A DNA stretch of 64,000 bases, from contig NC_064839.1 in the NCBI RefSeq assembly GCF_024166365.1, forward strand, positions 16,292,878 through 16,356,877, in the 5' to 3' direction. The notes under the pieces are model-generated. The model searched no databases. It saw nothing but the letters and a program-made list of their open reading frames with translations, and was not told the origin of the DNA. Source of the stretch: Elephas maximus indicus (Eukaryota; Chordata; Mammalia; Proboscidea; Elephantidae). This document shows, piece by piece, positions 44,321 to 55,440 of the stretch; position 1 is the first letter of the stretch, and each line of letters opens with the position of its first letter. The translations under genes and the position numbers were made by a program.

Positions 44321-45180
44321 GAGGCCTGAGCTATGGTGTGGACAAGGAGGGCAGGTAGAGTGCTACCCATGGGAACAGACTCCACTGTAGGGGCCTTCTG
44401 TAGCAGTTTTTAACAACCTGGCTACCAGCAGTTACCAGGTGGGAGAGGGAGTGTCATGCTCCACCCAATCCCCATGGAAGTCTACCTTATTGCTGTTAGA
44501 GCTCCCTGGCAGATTGTGAGGTGTGAGGGTAGCCTCCACTCAAGACGTCTGCTTCCTAGCACACAGCAGCCTCAGTCATCAGTACTCAACACCAACTGGA
44601 AGTAGGGGCACATTAACCCAAATTGACCCCCAGGGAGTTCTGTCGTTGATTTTGGAGGCCTGAGCTATGGGGTGCACAGGGAGGCAGGTATAGTGCTGAC
44701 AGTGGGAGCAGACTGCACTGCAGGGCACCTCTGTGGCAGTTCACAGCAGCTTTGCAGTTGACAGAGTCTGGGTAGGGGAGGGACTGTCATGTTCCAAGTG
44801 GACCCCCAGAGAAGTCTGCCTTACTGCTATCAGGCTCCCTCTCCCCCCATGGTATGTTGCCTATGGGTGTAGCCTCTACTCAAGATGTCTGATTCCTAGC
44901 ACACAGCAGCCTCAGTCAGCAGTCCTCAGTGCCGACCAGACGAGGGTGCAAAACAGACTGGAACTGACCCCTAGGCAGATCTATCCTTTTGATTACAGAT
45001 GCCTGAGATATGAGGTGCACAAGGAGTCAGGTAGCGTGTTGACTATGGTAGCAGACTTCACTGGAGGGACCTTCTCCAGCAATTTGCAGGACCCTTGCTG
45101 CTGACGGTGTCTCGGTGGAGGAGGTCCTGGCACATTTCAAATGGACCCCCGGGGCGGTCTGCCTTGTTGATTTTAGAGCA
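44321..45180. repeat. Tandem repeat, unit about 340 bp, about 2.5 copies
   Basis: Unit starts are at 44321, 44655 and 44998, giving spacings of 334 and 343 bp. Each starts with a GCCTGAG word, then GGCAGGTA/AGTCAGGTA, a CACTG block, CCCCCAGAG-type and GTCTGCCTT words. The first two units also share CTAGCACACAGCAGCCTCAG. The third unit ends near 45180. The array lies inside antisense L1-like sequence, possibly in or near its 5'UTR. Confidence 0.75.
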
Positions 45181-45597
45181 GAAGCTTGGAGTCCTGTCTC
45201 TTTGTACAGTGAGGGGAAACAGGCTCTTTTGCTGGGGCCACTTCACCATGGCAGCCCATGTGGCTGTGGGAAGGGGCAGGGACAGTGGGAGAAGTGATCT
45301 TCCTTCCGTATGTGACTCGTTGACTGATTGAGTCTTTCCTGTCTGCAGTTCCCCGCTACTTTCCTCTGCTCCCCAATGCAGAGTCCCTCAAAGCTGAGCA
45401 GTTCCCTCGTCATATTTGTGGAGGAAGGTCAGAACGATGGTCTGTTGATGCCATCATCTTCCCAGCTCTGTAGTTAATTGCATCTTTCAACTCCAGAATT
45501 TCTGTTTGGTTCTTTTTAATTTCTGTTTTTTTATTGATATTCTCCATTTTGTGAGACATCATTCGCATAATCTTTTAGTTCTTTAGACGTGGTTTTC
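45181..45597 (-). repeat. L1-like sequence, antisense
   Basis: CTTTCAACTCCAGAATTTCT and GTTTGGTTCTTTTTAATTTC match antisense L1 5' region words. The first 250 bp, after the tandem repeat, are not clearly assigned. Confidence 0.45.
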
Positions 45598-45752
45598 AGA
45601 GCCCTGGTAGCACGGTGGTTAAGAGCTCTACAGCCAACCACAAGCTCAGCAGTTCAAATCCACCAGCCTGTCTTTGGAAACCCTACAGGGCAGTTCTGCT
45701 CTGTCCTGTTTGGTTACTATGAGTTAGAATCGACTTGATGGCAATAGGTTAA
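45598..45752 (+). mobile_element. AfroSINE, short form
   Basis: Head AGAGCCCTGGTAGCACGGTG, B-box-like GCTCAGCAGTTCAAATCC, tail GGTTACTATGAGTTAGAATC and GATGGCAATAGG. Both flanks carry AGACGTGGTTTTC/AGATGTGGTTTTC, a likely target-site duplication. Confidence 0.85.
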
Positions 45753-46300
45753 CAGGTTTAGATGTGGTTTTCTTTAATTCTTGAGCATATTTAAAATATT
45801 TGATTTAAAGTCTTAGTCTAGTATTCCAACATCTGATCTTCCTCAGTGATGTTTTCCATTGATTGCTTATTTTCTTGTGTATGGTCCATTCTTTTTTTTC
45901 TTTGCATGTCTCATGATTTTTTGTTGAAAATTGGACATTTTAAATAATACGATGTGCTAAGTGTAAAAATCAGATTCTTCCCACCGCCTCCCCAAGTGAG
46001 CTCCAAGTTCAAATACAGAGCCTTGCAAGTGGGTTCTTTTAGGTCACCAGGCTGGTGAAATAATGATAGTTTCATGGCAGTGAGGTTTTCTAGGAGCTCT
46101 AGCCCCATACAGCTCCATCTGTTAGCTGCTAGGCTGCTGGTTTTCACCGTAAATGCAGCTGCTCATTTTCAAGGCTGCTGTGGAGCTGGGATTGGTGACA
46201 GGTCAAGTTAGAACACTGGATAGCTTGTTGTTTTCTTGAGATTGGGCTGTTTTTCTTGTGTAAATGCTCCCAGGATTGCTGTAAGCCTGTTAATTTCCAG
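45753..46300 (-). repeat. L1-like sequence, antisense, right part
   Basis: GTGGTTTTCTTTAATTCTTG, TCCTCAGTGATGTTTTCC and GAAAATTGGACATTTTAA continue the L1-like sequence. The right edge is uncertain. Confidence 0.4.
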
Positions 46301-46984
46301 AGTTCCGAAAAAATTGATTCTGAAAATTTTTGCCAGTTTCGCATTGCTTTTATTGATAAGCGAATCTTTGGAAGTCCTTAGCCTTCATTTTCTATGACAC
46401 CATTCCCCTCCCCCCTTTTTTTATACTTTTATATTCATGAATATGGTGCTCTTCTTTTAGTAGTGAAATTGTAGTTTGGATTAGGTCTGAGTGTTCAAGC
46501 TTGTCAAGGCCTTCAAGAATGTGTTCGTGAACAACATTTAGGACTTTTTATCGTACCCTGAAGTAGTCACGTAACCACGTATTCTTGACCCCACTGGTGT
46601 TATTGTAAAGGAGAAAGAATATTTGATTGAGACCAGCCTCTTGGTGGTCTCTGCCCAAATGCCTTCTTTTTTTGTCCCCCTTAAGCTGTTCCTTCCACTT
46701 GGAATGAAAGTTTCCTTACCCAAATTTCCCTCTTTTTTGTTGTCTGTCAATTCTTTGTTCCCTCCTTTACTTTTTTACTGAACCATAACATATAGAAAGT
46801 GCACAAATTACAGTAACAGTGCTTGATGAATTGTTTCCATGTAAACATACCTAGATAATCACCACCCAGGTCAGTCAGTGACTACCCACAGATCTGAAGA
46901 TCACCCAGTAATCAGTGGGTCATTCTTCAGAAGTAGCATATTAGGCCTTTGTTCTTTTATTCTGAATAGAAATGTTTAGAAATG
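46301..46984. other. Intronic sequence, nothing recognised
   Basis: No exon, RNA gene or clear repeat. Confidence 0.4.
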
Positions 46985-48092
46985 AATAGAATTTTTTTTC
47001 CATCCTTTATTTTTAGTTATTGAGATACAACTTACATACCGTAAGTTCACCATTTTAGGTTGTATAATTCAGTGGGTTTTAGTATATTCACAAAGTTATG
47101 CAGCAGTCATCACTGTCTTAATTCCAGAACATTTTTGATCATCCCAGAAAGAAACTTTATACTCCTTAGCAGTCACTGCATATTTCCCCTCTTCCAACCC
47201 CTAGACACTACTAATACGCTTTCAGTTTCTATGGGTTTACCTTATCTGGACAGTTGGTGTCAATGGGATCATATAATATATGGCCTTTTGTTTCTAACTT
47301 CTTTCACTTAGCATAATGTTTTCAAGGTTCATTCATTTTGTAGTATTTCATTTTATGGCTCAATAATATCCCATTGTATAAATATACAACATTTTGTTTA
47401 TCCATTCAACAGTTGGTAGACATTTGGGTTATTTCCACTTTTTAGCAATTATGAATAATGTTGTTCTGAACAGTTCTGTACAGGTTTTTATATGATTTTA
47501 CGTTTTCACTTCTCTTGAGTATATACCTGTGAATGGAATTGCTGGGTCATCTGGCAATGCTGTTTAACATTTTTAGGAACTGCCAAACTGCTTTGCACAG
47601 TGTCTGCTCAGTTTTACATTCCTACCATAGTGTATGAGGCTCCAAAATTCTAAACATCCTTGTCAGCGCTCACTATTTCTGATTTTTATTATTGTTACTA
47701 ATGCTATTCTAGTGGATGCCAAAAATGGTATTCCATTGTAGTTTTGATTTGCATTTCTCTAATGACTAATGTTGAGCACCTTTTTATGTGTTTATTTGCC
47801 AGTTGTACATGTTTGGAGAAATGTCTGTTCAAATCCATTTCTCATTTTCTACTTGGGTTATCTGTCTTTTTGGTTTTGAATTATGAGTTGTTTTTTTTTT
47901 TAGTGTATTCTGGATACTAGACTCTTATCAGATACATGATTTGTAAATATTTTTGCTATTCTGTGTGTTGTTTTTTCACTTTATTGATAGTGTCTTTGAT
48001 GCACATGATTTTGAAATTTTGATGAAGTCCAATTTATCTGTTTTTTCCTTGGGATGCTTGTGCATTAGGTATCGTATCCAAAAAACCATTGC
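46985..48092 (-). repeat. L1 LINE, antisense, ORF2 to 3' region
   Basis: TTATTGAGATACAACTTACA, ATGTTTTCAAGGTTCATTCA, CATTGTAGTTTTGATTTGCA and TTCACTTTATTGATAGTGTC form a long, continuous antisense L1. It is interrupted by a smaller insertion at 48096. Confidence 0.75.
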
Positions 48093-48095
48093 TTA

Positions 48096-48239
48096 TGGTT
48101 TGAAAAAGGATAGCAAGAATGGTTTCATAGCATGAAGAATGTAATCAATGTAATTGAATTATACATGCAGAAATTGTTGTAATAATGTATGTTTTGATGA
48201 TGTGTATATTTTCACCACAATAAAAAAAAGAAAAAAAAA
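48096..48239 (+). mobile_element. Short retroposed L1-type 3' end with TSD
   Basis: A 144-bp insert ends ATATTTTCACCACAATAAAA and an A-rich tail. ATTGCTTA occurs at 48088-48095 and again at 48240-48247, and joining the flanks restores an L1. The body reads like the 3' end of an older L1. Confidence 0.8.
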
Positions 48240-48247
48240 ATTGCTTA

Positions 48248-48760
48248 ATCCAAGGTCCTGAAGATTTGCAACTATGTTTTCTTCTAAGAGTTTTCTAGTT
48301 TTAGCTGTTATATTTGAGTCTTTGATCTATTTTGAGTTAATTTTTGCATATGGTGTGAAGTAGAAGCCTAAATTTATTCTCTTACATATGGCTATCCAGT
48401 TGTCCCAGCATCGTTTGTTGAAAGGACTCTTCTTTCAGCATTGAAAGGTTTTGGAACTCTTGTAAAATCCATTGACCATAGATGTATGAGTTTATTTCTA
48501 GACACTCAGTTCTATTCCACTGATCCATCCTTATGCCAGTACCATACTGTCTCAGTTAATGTAGTTTTGTAGTAAGGTTTGAAACCAGTAGATGTGCATC
48601 CTCTAACTTTGATCTTCTTTTTCAAGGTTTGTTTTGGTCATCCCGTATCTCTTGTATTTCATATGAATTTTAGAATCAGCTTGTCCATTTTCGTAAAATA
48701 AATGTAATTAGAACATTGATAGAGATTGCGTTGAATTTGTGCATGTATTTGAAGTACGTT
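48248..48760 (-). repeat. L1 LINE, antisense, right part
   Basis: ATCCAAGGTCCTGAAGATTT, GTTGTCCCAGCATCGTTTGT and CAGTACCATACTGTCTCAG continue the L1 after the insertion. Confidence 0.75.
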
Positions 48761-51131
48761 TTTAAAACATAACAAGTTTCATTCAAAAATTTATTCATAT
48801 AAAGTAAAAAAAACTTTTAATGTTTATAGTTCTTTTTTAAAAATTAGGTAAACAAGTGGATCTCACTTAGCTTTCTATGTCCATCTAGTACAGGAATGCC
48901 GGAAGGCTCTCTTAGAGCCAGAAACAGCAGGGTTAGAGGTTGCCTAGAACCTAGGCAGCTGGTAGAACCCTGAACTAAAAGTGGTTCCCAGGGCTGCTTC
49001 CTGCTGCGGACGCTCACTGTGGCCTGTTCAGGGCGATGGCAGACCACACGGTTTCCACGCTGACAGCCTTTCCTCCTCCAGCACTCCTGTTGAGTACTTC
49101 TGCTGTACGTTAGAATTGTAAAGCCACAATGAGTATGATGAGAATTGTGATTGCCTTATTGTCGTTAATTTGAAAAGGGAACATTTGGGAACAGACTTCT
49201 TAAAAGGATCCGTTTGATAGGTTGTTTCCTGAAAAGCTTATGAGTTTTTTTTAAGAGTTGAGGTTCTCCTGAACACAGAACCCCCAACGGTGGCCAGTTT
49301 AGGTGCATTGCCTTGCCAGCTGGAGAGGGGCTGTTACACCTGAGGGCATGTGTTTGTGTCACCAGCACTCTTCTCATCGTTTCCTCTTGTACCTACTTTC
49401 CTGTCGTTCTCATCCAACTGCAGTATGACAAAGGAAGGAAGATAGGTAGGCATGATGAGCGACAACATATAACTTTTAGTCATTTGTATCTACAAAAAAG
49501 GGAAAATGGAAAGAAAACCCAGTTATCAGTAAGCATACCAAAATAAAACTGTACATAGACATCATGTAGGTTCATTAGTATAAATTGAACTAAAAAAGTA
49601 TTTGAACTCTTGTTGTGTTGGGAGAACAGGTAGTTCAGGCAGACGTTAACCCTGATTTTAGCTCTGTGAGAAGAGAAGAATCACATTACTCCGTTGTAGG
49701 TATCAGAAACTAGAACCAGAGACCCCCAGACATTGCTATTTGAACCTGCTCAGAACCAAGGGTTCCGCAGAAGCTACGCCAGGGGTTGAGAACTGCATAC
49801 CCTGCCAGGCTTTTCCTCTGAACATCTAGAGGGGAAACTGGCACCTGGATGAGAATGAAAAGAATCCTGTCTGCAAACCACCTGCCACCCGCCCGCCTCT
49901 CTAGGCTCTGTCTTTATGCACCCTGTGTTTCAGTTCACCTGGGTATCCTCAACAGGCCCTATGCTGTCCTGCTTCGGGGCTTTGCTCTGGTGGTGCTTTC
50001 ACCTGGTGAGCCCCACCCGCCTCTTCTCCACCTGCCAACACCTAACCTGTAATCAGGGCCTGCCTCAGAATAACTTTTTTTTTTTTCCGTAAAAACCTTC
50101 CAGGTTTCTGATTCTTTGCCCATCTCTCCTTTTCAGATCCTCCTTCGAGTTTTGTGATTGCTGTACTTGTCAGTAACCCTCACCATAGTTGGAGTATCCA
50201 TCTGATCCTCTTCCGGATTTGTGAGCTCTTTGAAGGGGAAGCTAGGGAATGCCGAACATGCTTTGATCCAGGCTCTATTCATGTGTCACTCCTTAGCTTC
50301 TGTTTTGGAGCGTTTGGTGCAGAATTAAAGTTATTTTGTGCCACAACTTGAGGAATTTTCTAGCGGTCATAATTTCATTGTCTACCCTTATTATATCTTC
50401 TTCTGTAAACTTATATGATTTCTTATTTTATTCATTTGTAACCCACCTGTGTGGATAATAGCCTTGTAAGAGTTAATGTTCTAGAATTACTCATTGTCCT
50501 GTAGCCTTGCTAACTTTATCTTTTTTTTTTTTTCTCCCTGACAGGAAATGACTTAAAGGCTTTCCAAATACATCTGTTCTTTCTTGCTTCAGACTTTACA
50601 ATTGGGAACCAGCCCCGTCTGGAAGTACCTCTTATTAACGTTACAAGGAAACTGCTACCTCCACAAACAGAAGGAAAGGAGAAGACTTCTAATAACAAGT
50701 GGCAATTTTTTTTAAAGTTGTTTTCAGAAAACAGAGGAAGTTTGGAAAGTTTTAGCATTAAGAAGAAGCTTTACAGGTAAATGGATTTGGCAGGCCGGCT
50801 CTGTCAAAGCTCTGCAGAGGTTTGGTCTTCCTTCTTAAAGACTTACTGGGAAGTAATTCTGTACTGCTTTTGAAACTGCTGTTGATCAGCGTGTGGGTTT
50901 TGGGGTTCTGACTTTTCTGGTAATTGAAGATACATTATATTACATTACAGTACCTTAAATTACATTTTTAAAAGTTAAGTTATTTTTCTGCCATTGTAAA
51001 TAGAAGTATCGAAATATTCTTGCAAGCAATTATAGGGAAGCATTTTTCTCTGCAAGCATTTTTTTATTAAGAGAGTGGAATGCAACACAGTTCATACACA
51101 GCATTTTGGAGACACTTTTCTTTATTGTCAG
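48761..51131. other. Intronic sequence before GARRE1 exon 2
   Basis: No repeat or exon was recognised with confidence. A T-run lies near 50520 and another at about 50075. The short frame at 50154-50351 has no recognisable domain. Confidence 0.45.
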
Positions 51132-51340
51132 AGGTCCTGTCTGCACTGAAAATACTAATTATATAAACCTGTTGTCCTCCTCACATCCACATTGGATCAC
51201 ATGGTCACCTGCCTCGTGGAAATGCCTTTTTCAAAACTTAGGTTTGCAGAACTCTGCTATTTTTATACCTAGCCACGGTTTTGGAAAAAGATTCAGAACC
51301 CTGAGCCAGTCACGGCACCTGGGACAGCTCCTCCTCCCGC
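51132..51340 (+). other. GARRE1: GARRE1 exon 2, 5'UTR part (inferred start)
   Basis: The best acceptor upstream of the coding start is ACTTTTCTTTATTGTCAG at 51131, with a good pyrimidine tract. An alternative is TTTTTTTATTAAG ending at 51071. There is no other long plus-strand frame joined to the coding start. Confidence 0.5.
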
Positions 51341-51835
51341 ATGTATTGCTGCAGTGCCCAGGACAGTAAGATGGACTACAAGCGGCGCTTCCTGCTTGGC
51401 GGGTCCAAGCAGAAGGTGCAGCAGCACCAGCAGTACCCAATGCCTGAGCTGGGCCGAACACTGAGTGCTCCCTTGGCATCTACAGCCACCACCACCCCCC
51501 TGGGCAGTCTGACTGCTGCAAGCAGCTGCCACCATGCCGTGCCCCACTCCACTCCCATCGCTGATATCCAGCAGGGCATCTCCAAATACCTGGACGCCCT
51601 CAATGTCTTCTGCCGTGCCAGTACTCTGCTCACGGACCTCTTCAGCACTGTGTTCAGGAACTCTCACTACTCTAAGGCAGCCATGCAGCTTAAAGATGTA
51701 CAGGAGCATGTCATGGAGGCAGCCAGTCGGCTGACCTCAGCCATAAAGCCTGAGATCGCCAAGATGCTGATGGAGCTTAGTACCGGGGCCGCAAACTTTA
51801 CTGATCAGAAGGAGTTCAGTGTCCAGGACATTGAG
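51341..51835 (+). CDS. GARRE1: GARRE1 (KIAA0355), first coding exon, residues 1-165
   Basis: The exon encodes the N-terminus of granule-associated Rac and RHOG effector 1, a cytoplasmic protein known as a RAC1/RHOG effector and linked to RNA granules and P-bodies. Recognition rests on MYCCSAQDSKMDYKRRFLLG, the Q-rich QKVQQHQQ stretch, the downstream DIQQGISKYLDALNVFCRAS and the helical LKDVQEHVMEAASRLTSAIK. Residues 1-70 are low in order, with Ser/Thr/Ala/His-rich sequence. From about residue 75 a helical domain begins and runs on into later exons. The exon is open for 165 codons and ends in GACATTGAG|GTAGAG, phase 0. After 51835 the frame hits a stop within nine codons, as expected for intron. 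Met1 has a weak start context (CGCATGT). Met11 at 51371 has a strong one (AAGATGG), so it could be used by leaky scanning. The next exon is outside the window. Confidence 0.93.
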
Positions 51836-52825
51836 GTAGAGTATCTGCTATGTCTTACCTGAGTAGCAAAATGTATTCAGAGGTAAGTGGGAATGTCTTA
51901 GTTATCCCAAATCAGTATAATAGTGGTCTTTGTTATCTTTCTATCAGTACTCTCTCCTTGTGAAAAGTGTGGGTGTGCTAGGTTCTGAATTGCTTTCATT
52001 TGAAATTAAATCACTTAAAAGGTTATTAAACAGAAACAAAAAATCAGCATATATTTTGTTCCTGTCCTTTATATTTTCAAATTGCTATTTAATTTCCAAA
52101 TGACATACAGCTAAAAGTACATAATAGGTGCTGAGATTTCTAAATATGATCATGAGTTTTATTTGTGAGTCGTCATTATTTGGAATCACTGGTTGAATGC
52201 AGAAAGCTTTATACATGTTCACAGGATAAAGTTTTTCCTATTCTAAATTCACAGCTGTTTTTATTTGGATGTATTCGATTCTTTTTTCAGTGTATTTCTT
52301 GGGATTTTAGATAGTCGAAATGAAATATTCTCACTCTTTCAGGACTCAAGATGAGAATACAATTTTCGATCAGAATAAAGATGACCTTTGCCTTAGTCTG
52401 CGAAATGATTGGTTAAACTGTGATCTGTTACACTAGTTTTACTGGTAGTTTTTTTTTTTTTTTTTTTAATTAGTCTTTAGCTGCTTGGACAGTTAATCCA
52501 AGACTGACTTTTCTATCCATCCTTGTACGTTTTACTGGAACATCAGAGGTTAGGTTCTTGGACTTGAGGTGTTAGGAGGGAGAATGCCTCTTTCCCCACC
52601 CTGTGGCTGAATTTGATTTTGGGAAATCACAAGTGTTTTGAGCCAATTTTGATGACTGGGATGACTGAGTAAATTAATACTCTTTTGGGTTTGAGGAAAA
52701 AAAAAAAAAAAGGTAGGCTATTATGTAATAAGACTAATTTTTATTGTGCTTAAAAGTGATTTTGAAGACATTTCCAGGAAGAATTTAGAATTATTTTTGA
52801 ATAGACACAGCATCTTGCTGTAAAT

Positions 52826-53015
52826 CAGGGGTCAGCAAAATTTTTCTATAAAGGGCAGATAGTAAACTTTTAGATTTTATAGACTACACATGGTCTCTGT
52901 CACATATTCTTCTTTATTTTATTACAATACTTAAAAAAAAATATTCTTACCTTATATGCCTAATTGTTGGACTGAATTTGGCCCTTGGGCCATAGTTTGC
53001 TGAACCTTCTGGTAT
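52826..53015 (+). mobile_element. hAT-type MER element
   Basis: CAGGGGTCAGCAAAATTTTT, CTATAAAGGGCAGATAGTAA and TTTGGCCCTTGGGCCATAG form a full-length-looking nonautonomous hAT (Charlie-type) element. The terminal parts are roughly inverted repeats of each other. The exact MER name is not assigned. Confidence 0.7.
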
Positions 53016-53379
53016 AAAAGTATAATAGCTTCGTTGGGTAATTCTAATTTGAATCTTTTTATTCAAATATATTTATAATTTCTGATTATTTCCACGATTG
53101 CTTTTTATGTTCAGGGGGTTTTTATCGTTTTAAAGTGTTTATAAAATACCTTGTCAGAGTTTAAATTTTTTTGTTTCACATGTAAACCACGTGTACTTCT
53201 CAAAAAAAATCCCACCCTCTCCCCGTCCTGTTCCTTTCCTCGGAGGTGACTGTTCCAGACAACTGTCAGTATGTGCAGCTTAGTCCCCAGCATTGGCTTT
53301 TGTTTGCTTTACGTGAAGAACCAAGGTGTTCAGCCACCAGTGTGTTGGTTGCTGCTTTACAGAGAGATGTGGTGTGAAT

Positions 53380-53546
53380 GGAAACCATGGTGGCGTAGGG
53401 GTTAAGAGCTACGGCTGCTAACCAAAAGGTTGGCAGTTCAAATCCACCAGGCGCTCCATGGAAACCCTATGGGGCAGTTCTACTCTTTTAGGGTCCTTTT
53501 AGGGTCACTATGAGTCAGAATCAACTTGATGGCAGTGGGTTTTGGT
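53380..53546 (+). mobile_element. AfroSINE, short form, with an 11-bp tail duplication
   Basis: Head GGAAACCATGGTGGCGTAGG, B-box-like GGTTGGCAGTTCAAATCC, then GGGGCAGTTCTACTC. Two 11-bp units TTTTAGGGTCC and TTTTAGGGTCA (53486-53507) replace the usual single copy before CTATGAGTCAGAATCAAC. Confidence 0.9.
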
Positions 53547-53977
53547 GGCATGAGAGCAGTCAGGATTACTGTGCCCTGTCTTGGAAAGTACTGAACAGTA
53601 TTAGACTCAGACTGTTAGAGCCGTCATCCAAAAATAACCCAAGCACTTTTAACATCGTTTAGAATCTCAGGCAAGAGTGGTTTGAAAAGTAAAACCAAAG
53701 GTTTCTATTTTAATCCCAATATTATTGAGCTCTTCTTCAGGCCATACCTCCAAGGTGCTGCAGAGCCTGGAGGGCAAGTGTCTTGTTCCTCCTGGTGAGA
53801 ACAATTAGATAACGATAAACCATACAAGAGGAGTAGGGGCTTACCAAGGACCAGGGCCCAGCTGCACCTATCTGTCCCTTCCAGCTTGCTGGAACCAGCA
53901 TGGGGCACCAAACTGAGAAGGGGAGATATTTCCTGGTGTTGTATTTGGCATTTTGACTTAGCTTTCCTCATTGAAAA

Positions 53978-54182
53978 GGAGCCCTGGTGGCACACTGGTT
54001 AAAAGTGCTCGGCTGAACCCAAAGGTTGGTAGTTTGAACCCACCAGCTGCTCTGAGGGAGGAAAATGTGGCACTCCGCGTGCATAAAGATTTACAGCCTT
54101 GGAAGCTCTATGGGGCAGTTCTATTCTGACCTGTAGAGTCGTTATAAGTCGTAATCGACTTGTTGGCAGTGGGTTTTGGTTT
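53978..54182 (+). mobile_element. AfroSINE, long form
   Basis: Head GGAGCCCTGGTGGCACACTG, middle GGAAAATGTGGCACTCCGC and GATTTACAGCCTTGGAAGC, tail GTCGTTATAAGTCGTAATCG and GGCAGTGGG. Confidence 0.9.
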
Positions 54183-54671
54183 CCCCATTGAACTGGGAGT
54201 CAGGGTAGTAGAAATACTACCATGTTTTTTGTACTTTTTCAGGCTTGTCAGGAAATTAGATGCAGTTGATCGGTTTTAGAATCAGTGGATCTACTCTTGA
54301 GTTTCAAACAGCTGACTTATAAGTGGATTCTAAAATGTGATTGCCAAGTGTAGGCCTGCAGGCTTAACATTTTGCCTTTTCACAGAACAGTATTTGTTGT
54401 TTGTAGAATTCTTTCTTTAGAATTAATTTATCTCCAGGAGATTTAGCTGTAGGCCAGTAGGATTCTCTCTTCTGGGAATATTCCCCAATTTAGATGAAGT
54501 GGCTAGGCATTTGAGTTTTTTCCTGTTGGTCTTTTTCGGGTTTTATCAGCAAGGCCCTGAGATGCTCCTTAATGCTCGTTCCTGGGGAAAGAAGTCTGTG
54601 GCCTGACATTGCTGAACTTGATTGGCTAGTCAGAGCCCTCTGCTTGGACGCTAAGCCCTGGGGTGAAGTGA

Positions 54672-54832
54672 GAACCAAAAACCCATTGCTGTCCAGTTGA
54701 TTCTGACTCATAGCGACCCTATAGGACAGAGTGGAACTACCCCATAAGGTTTCTAAGGAGCAGTGGGTGGATTTGAACTGCCAACCTTGTGGTTTGCAGC
54801 CGAGCTCTTAACCGCTGTGCCACCAGGGCTCC
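54672..54832 (-). mobile_element. AfroSINE, short form
   Basis: Plus strand AACCAAAAACCCATTGCTGT, GATTCTGACTCATAGCGACC and CTTAACCGCTGTGCCACCAG mark tail and head. A GTGAGAACC/GAGGTGAGG flank is weak and no clear TSD is claimed. Confidence 0.9.
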
Positions 54833-55214
54833 GAGGTGAGGTGAGGAGTGCCCATAATTCAGGAATGTTCAAATGCTGAACCATTTTAAAGCTAGGGCAA
54901 GTGCTGATTCCCTGGTTTCATCCCTGAAGGTGATGATGCATTCTTCTACTGCTCCCTAGATGATTCTTACAGCTGGGTTTGGGATATGCTCATTGGTGGA
55001 CGGATACTGATGCCCATGTCCAGGAACTGTGGCTGCTGCCTGTGTGGTGCCATCCTGCTCTGGGGCAGGCAGGGTGTACAGAAGTCCTGTCCTGTTTGTA
55101 CTCGTCGGTGACGTTGTGCCTTACCCTGGGTGATAACAGTCTTCTTGTTAGAGAAATGTGTTGGGACTATGGTGTTTCACTAGTTAACTAGTGCCTGCAA
55201 CACTATTCTAAGTA

Positions 55215-55440
55215 TATCAGCATGGGAAGTGAATTGTGGGACATGGAGTTAGAAGATCTGGATTTAGAAGATGACTCTGCCTTTTACTGCCTGTGTAGCC
55301 TTGAGCAAATCTTCTAACATCTCTGAGCCTTAATTTGCCCTTCTATAAATTGGGAATTACCAGCTATCTTCCAGAGTTGTTGTAAAGGTCAGGAAGTAAT
55401 GAGTACATGTGAAATACTTTATCCTAATTGGTTGTCATCT
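55215..55440 (+). repeat. MIR
   Basis: CCTGTGTAGCCTTGAGCAAA, CTCTGAGCCTTAATTTGCCC and AGAGTTGTTGTAAAGGTC follow the sense MIR order. Confidence 0.8.

Larger units (their letters stand above)
7840..51131 (+). other. GARRE1: Inferred GARRE1 intron 1
   Basis: The span from the CpG-island donor to the acceptor TTCTTTATTGTCAG at 51131 is about 43 kb. It contains no frame that resembles a conserved exon. It is dominated by SINE, RTE, L1, L2, MIR and LTR sequence on both strands. The intron model rests on the inferred first exon. Confidence 0.5.

Noticed and set aside
51293..51709. Antisense frames over the GARRE1 exon
   Set aside because: They are shadows of the conserved coding strand and show no family of their own.
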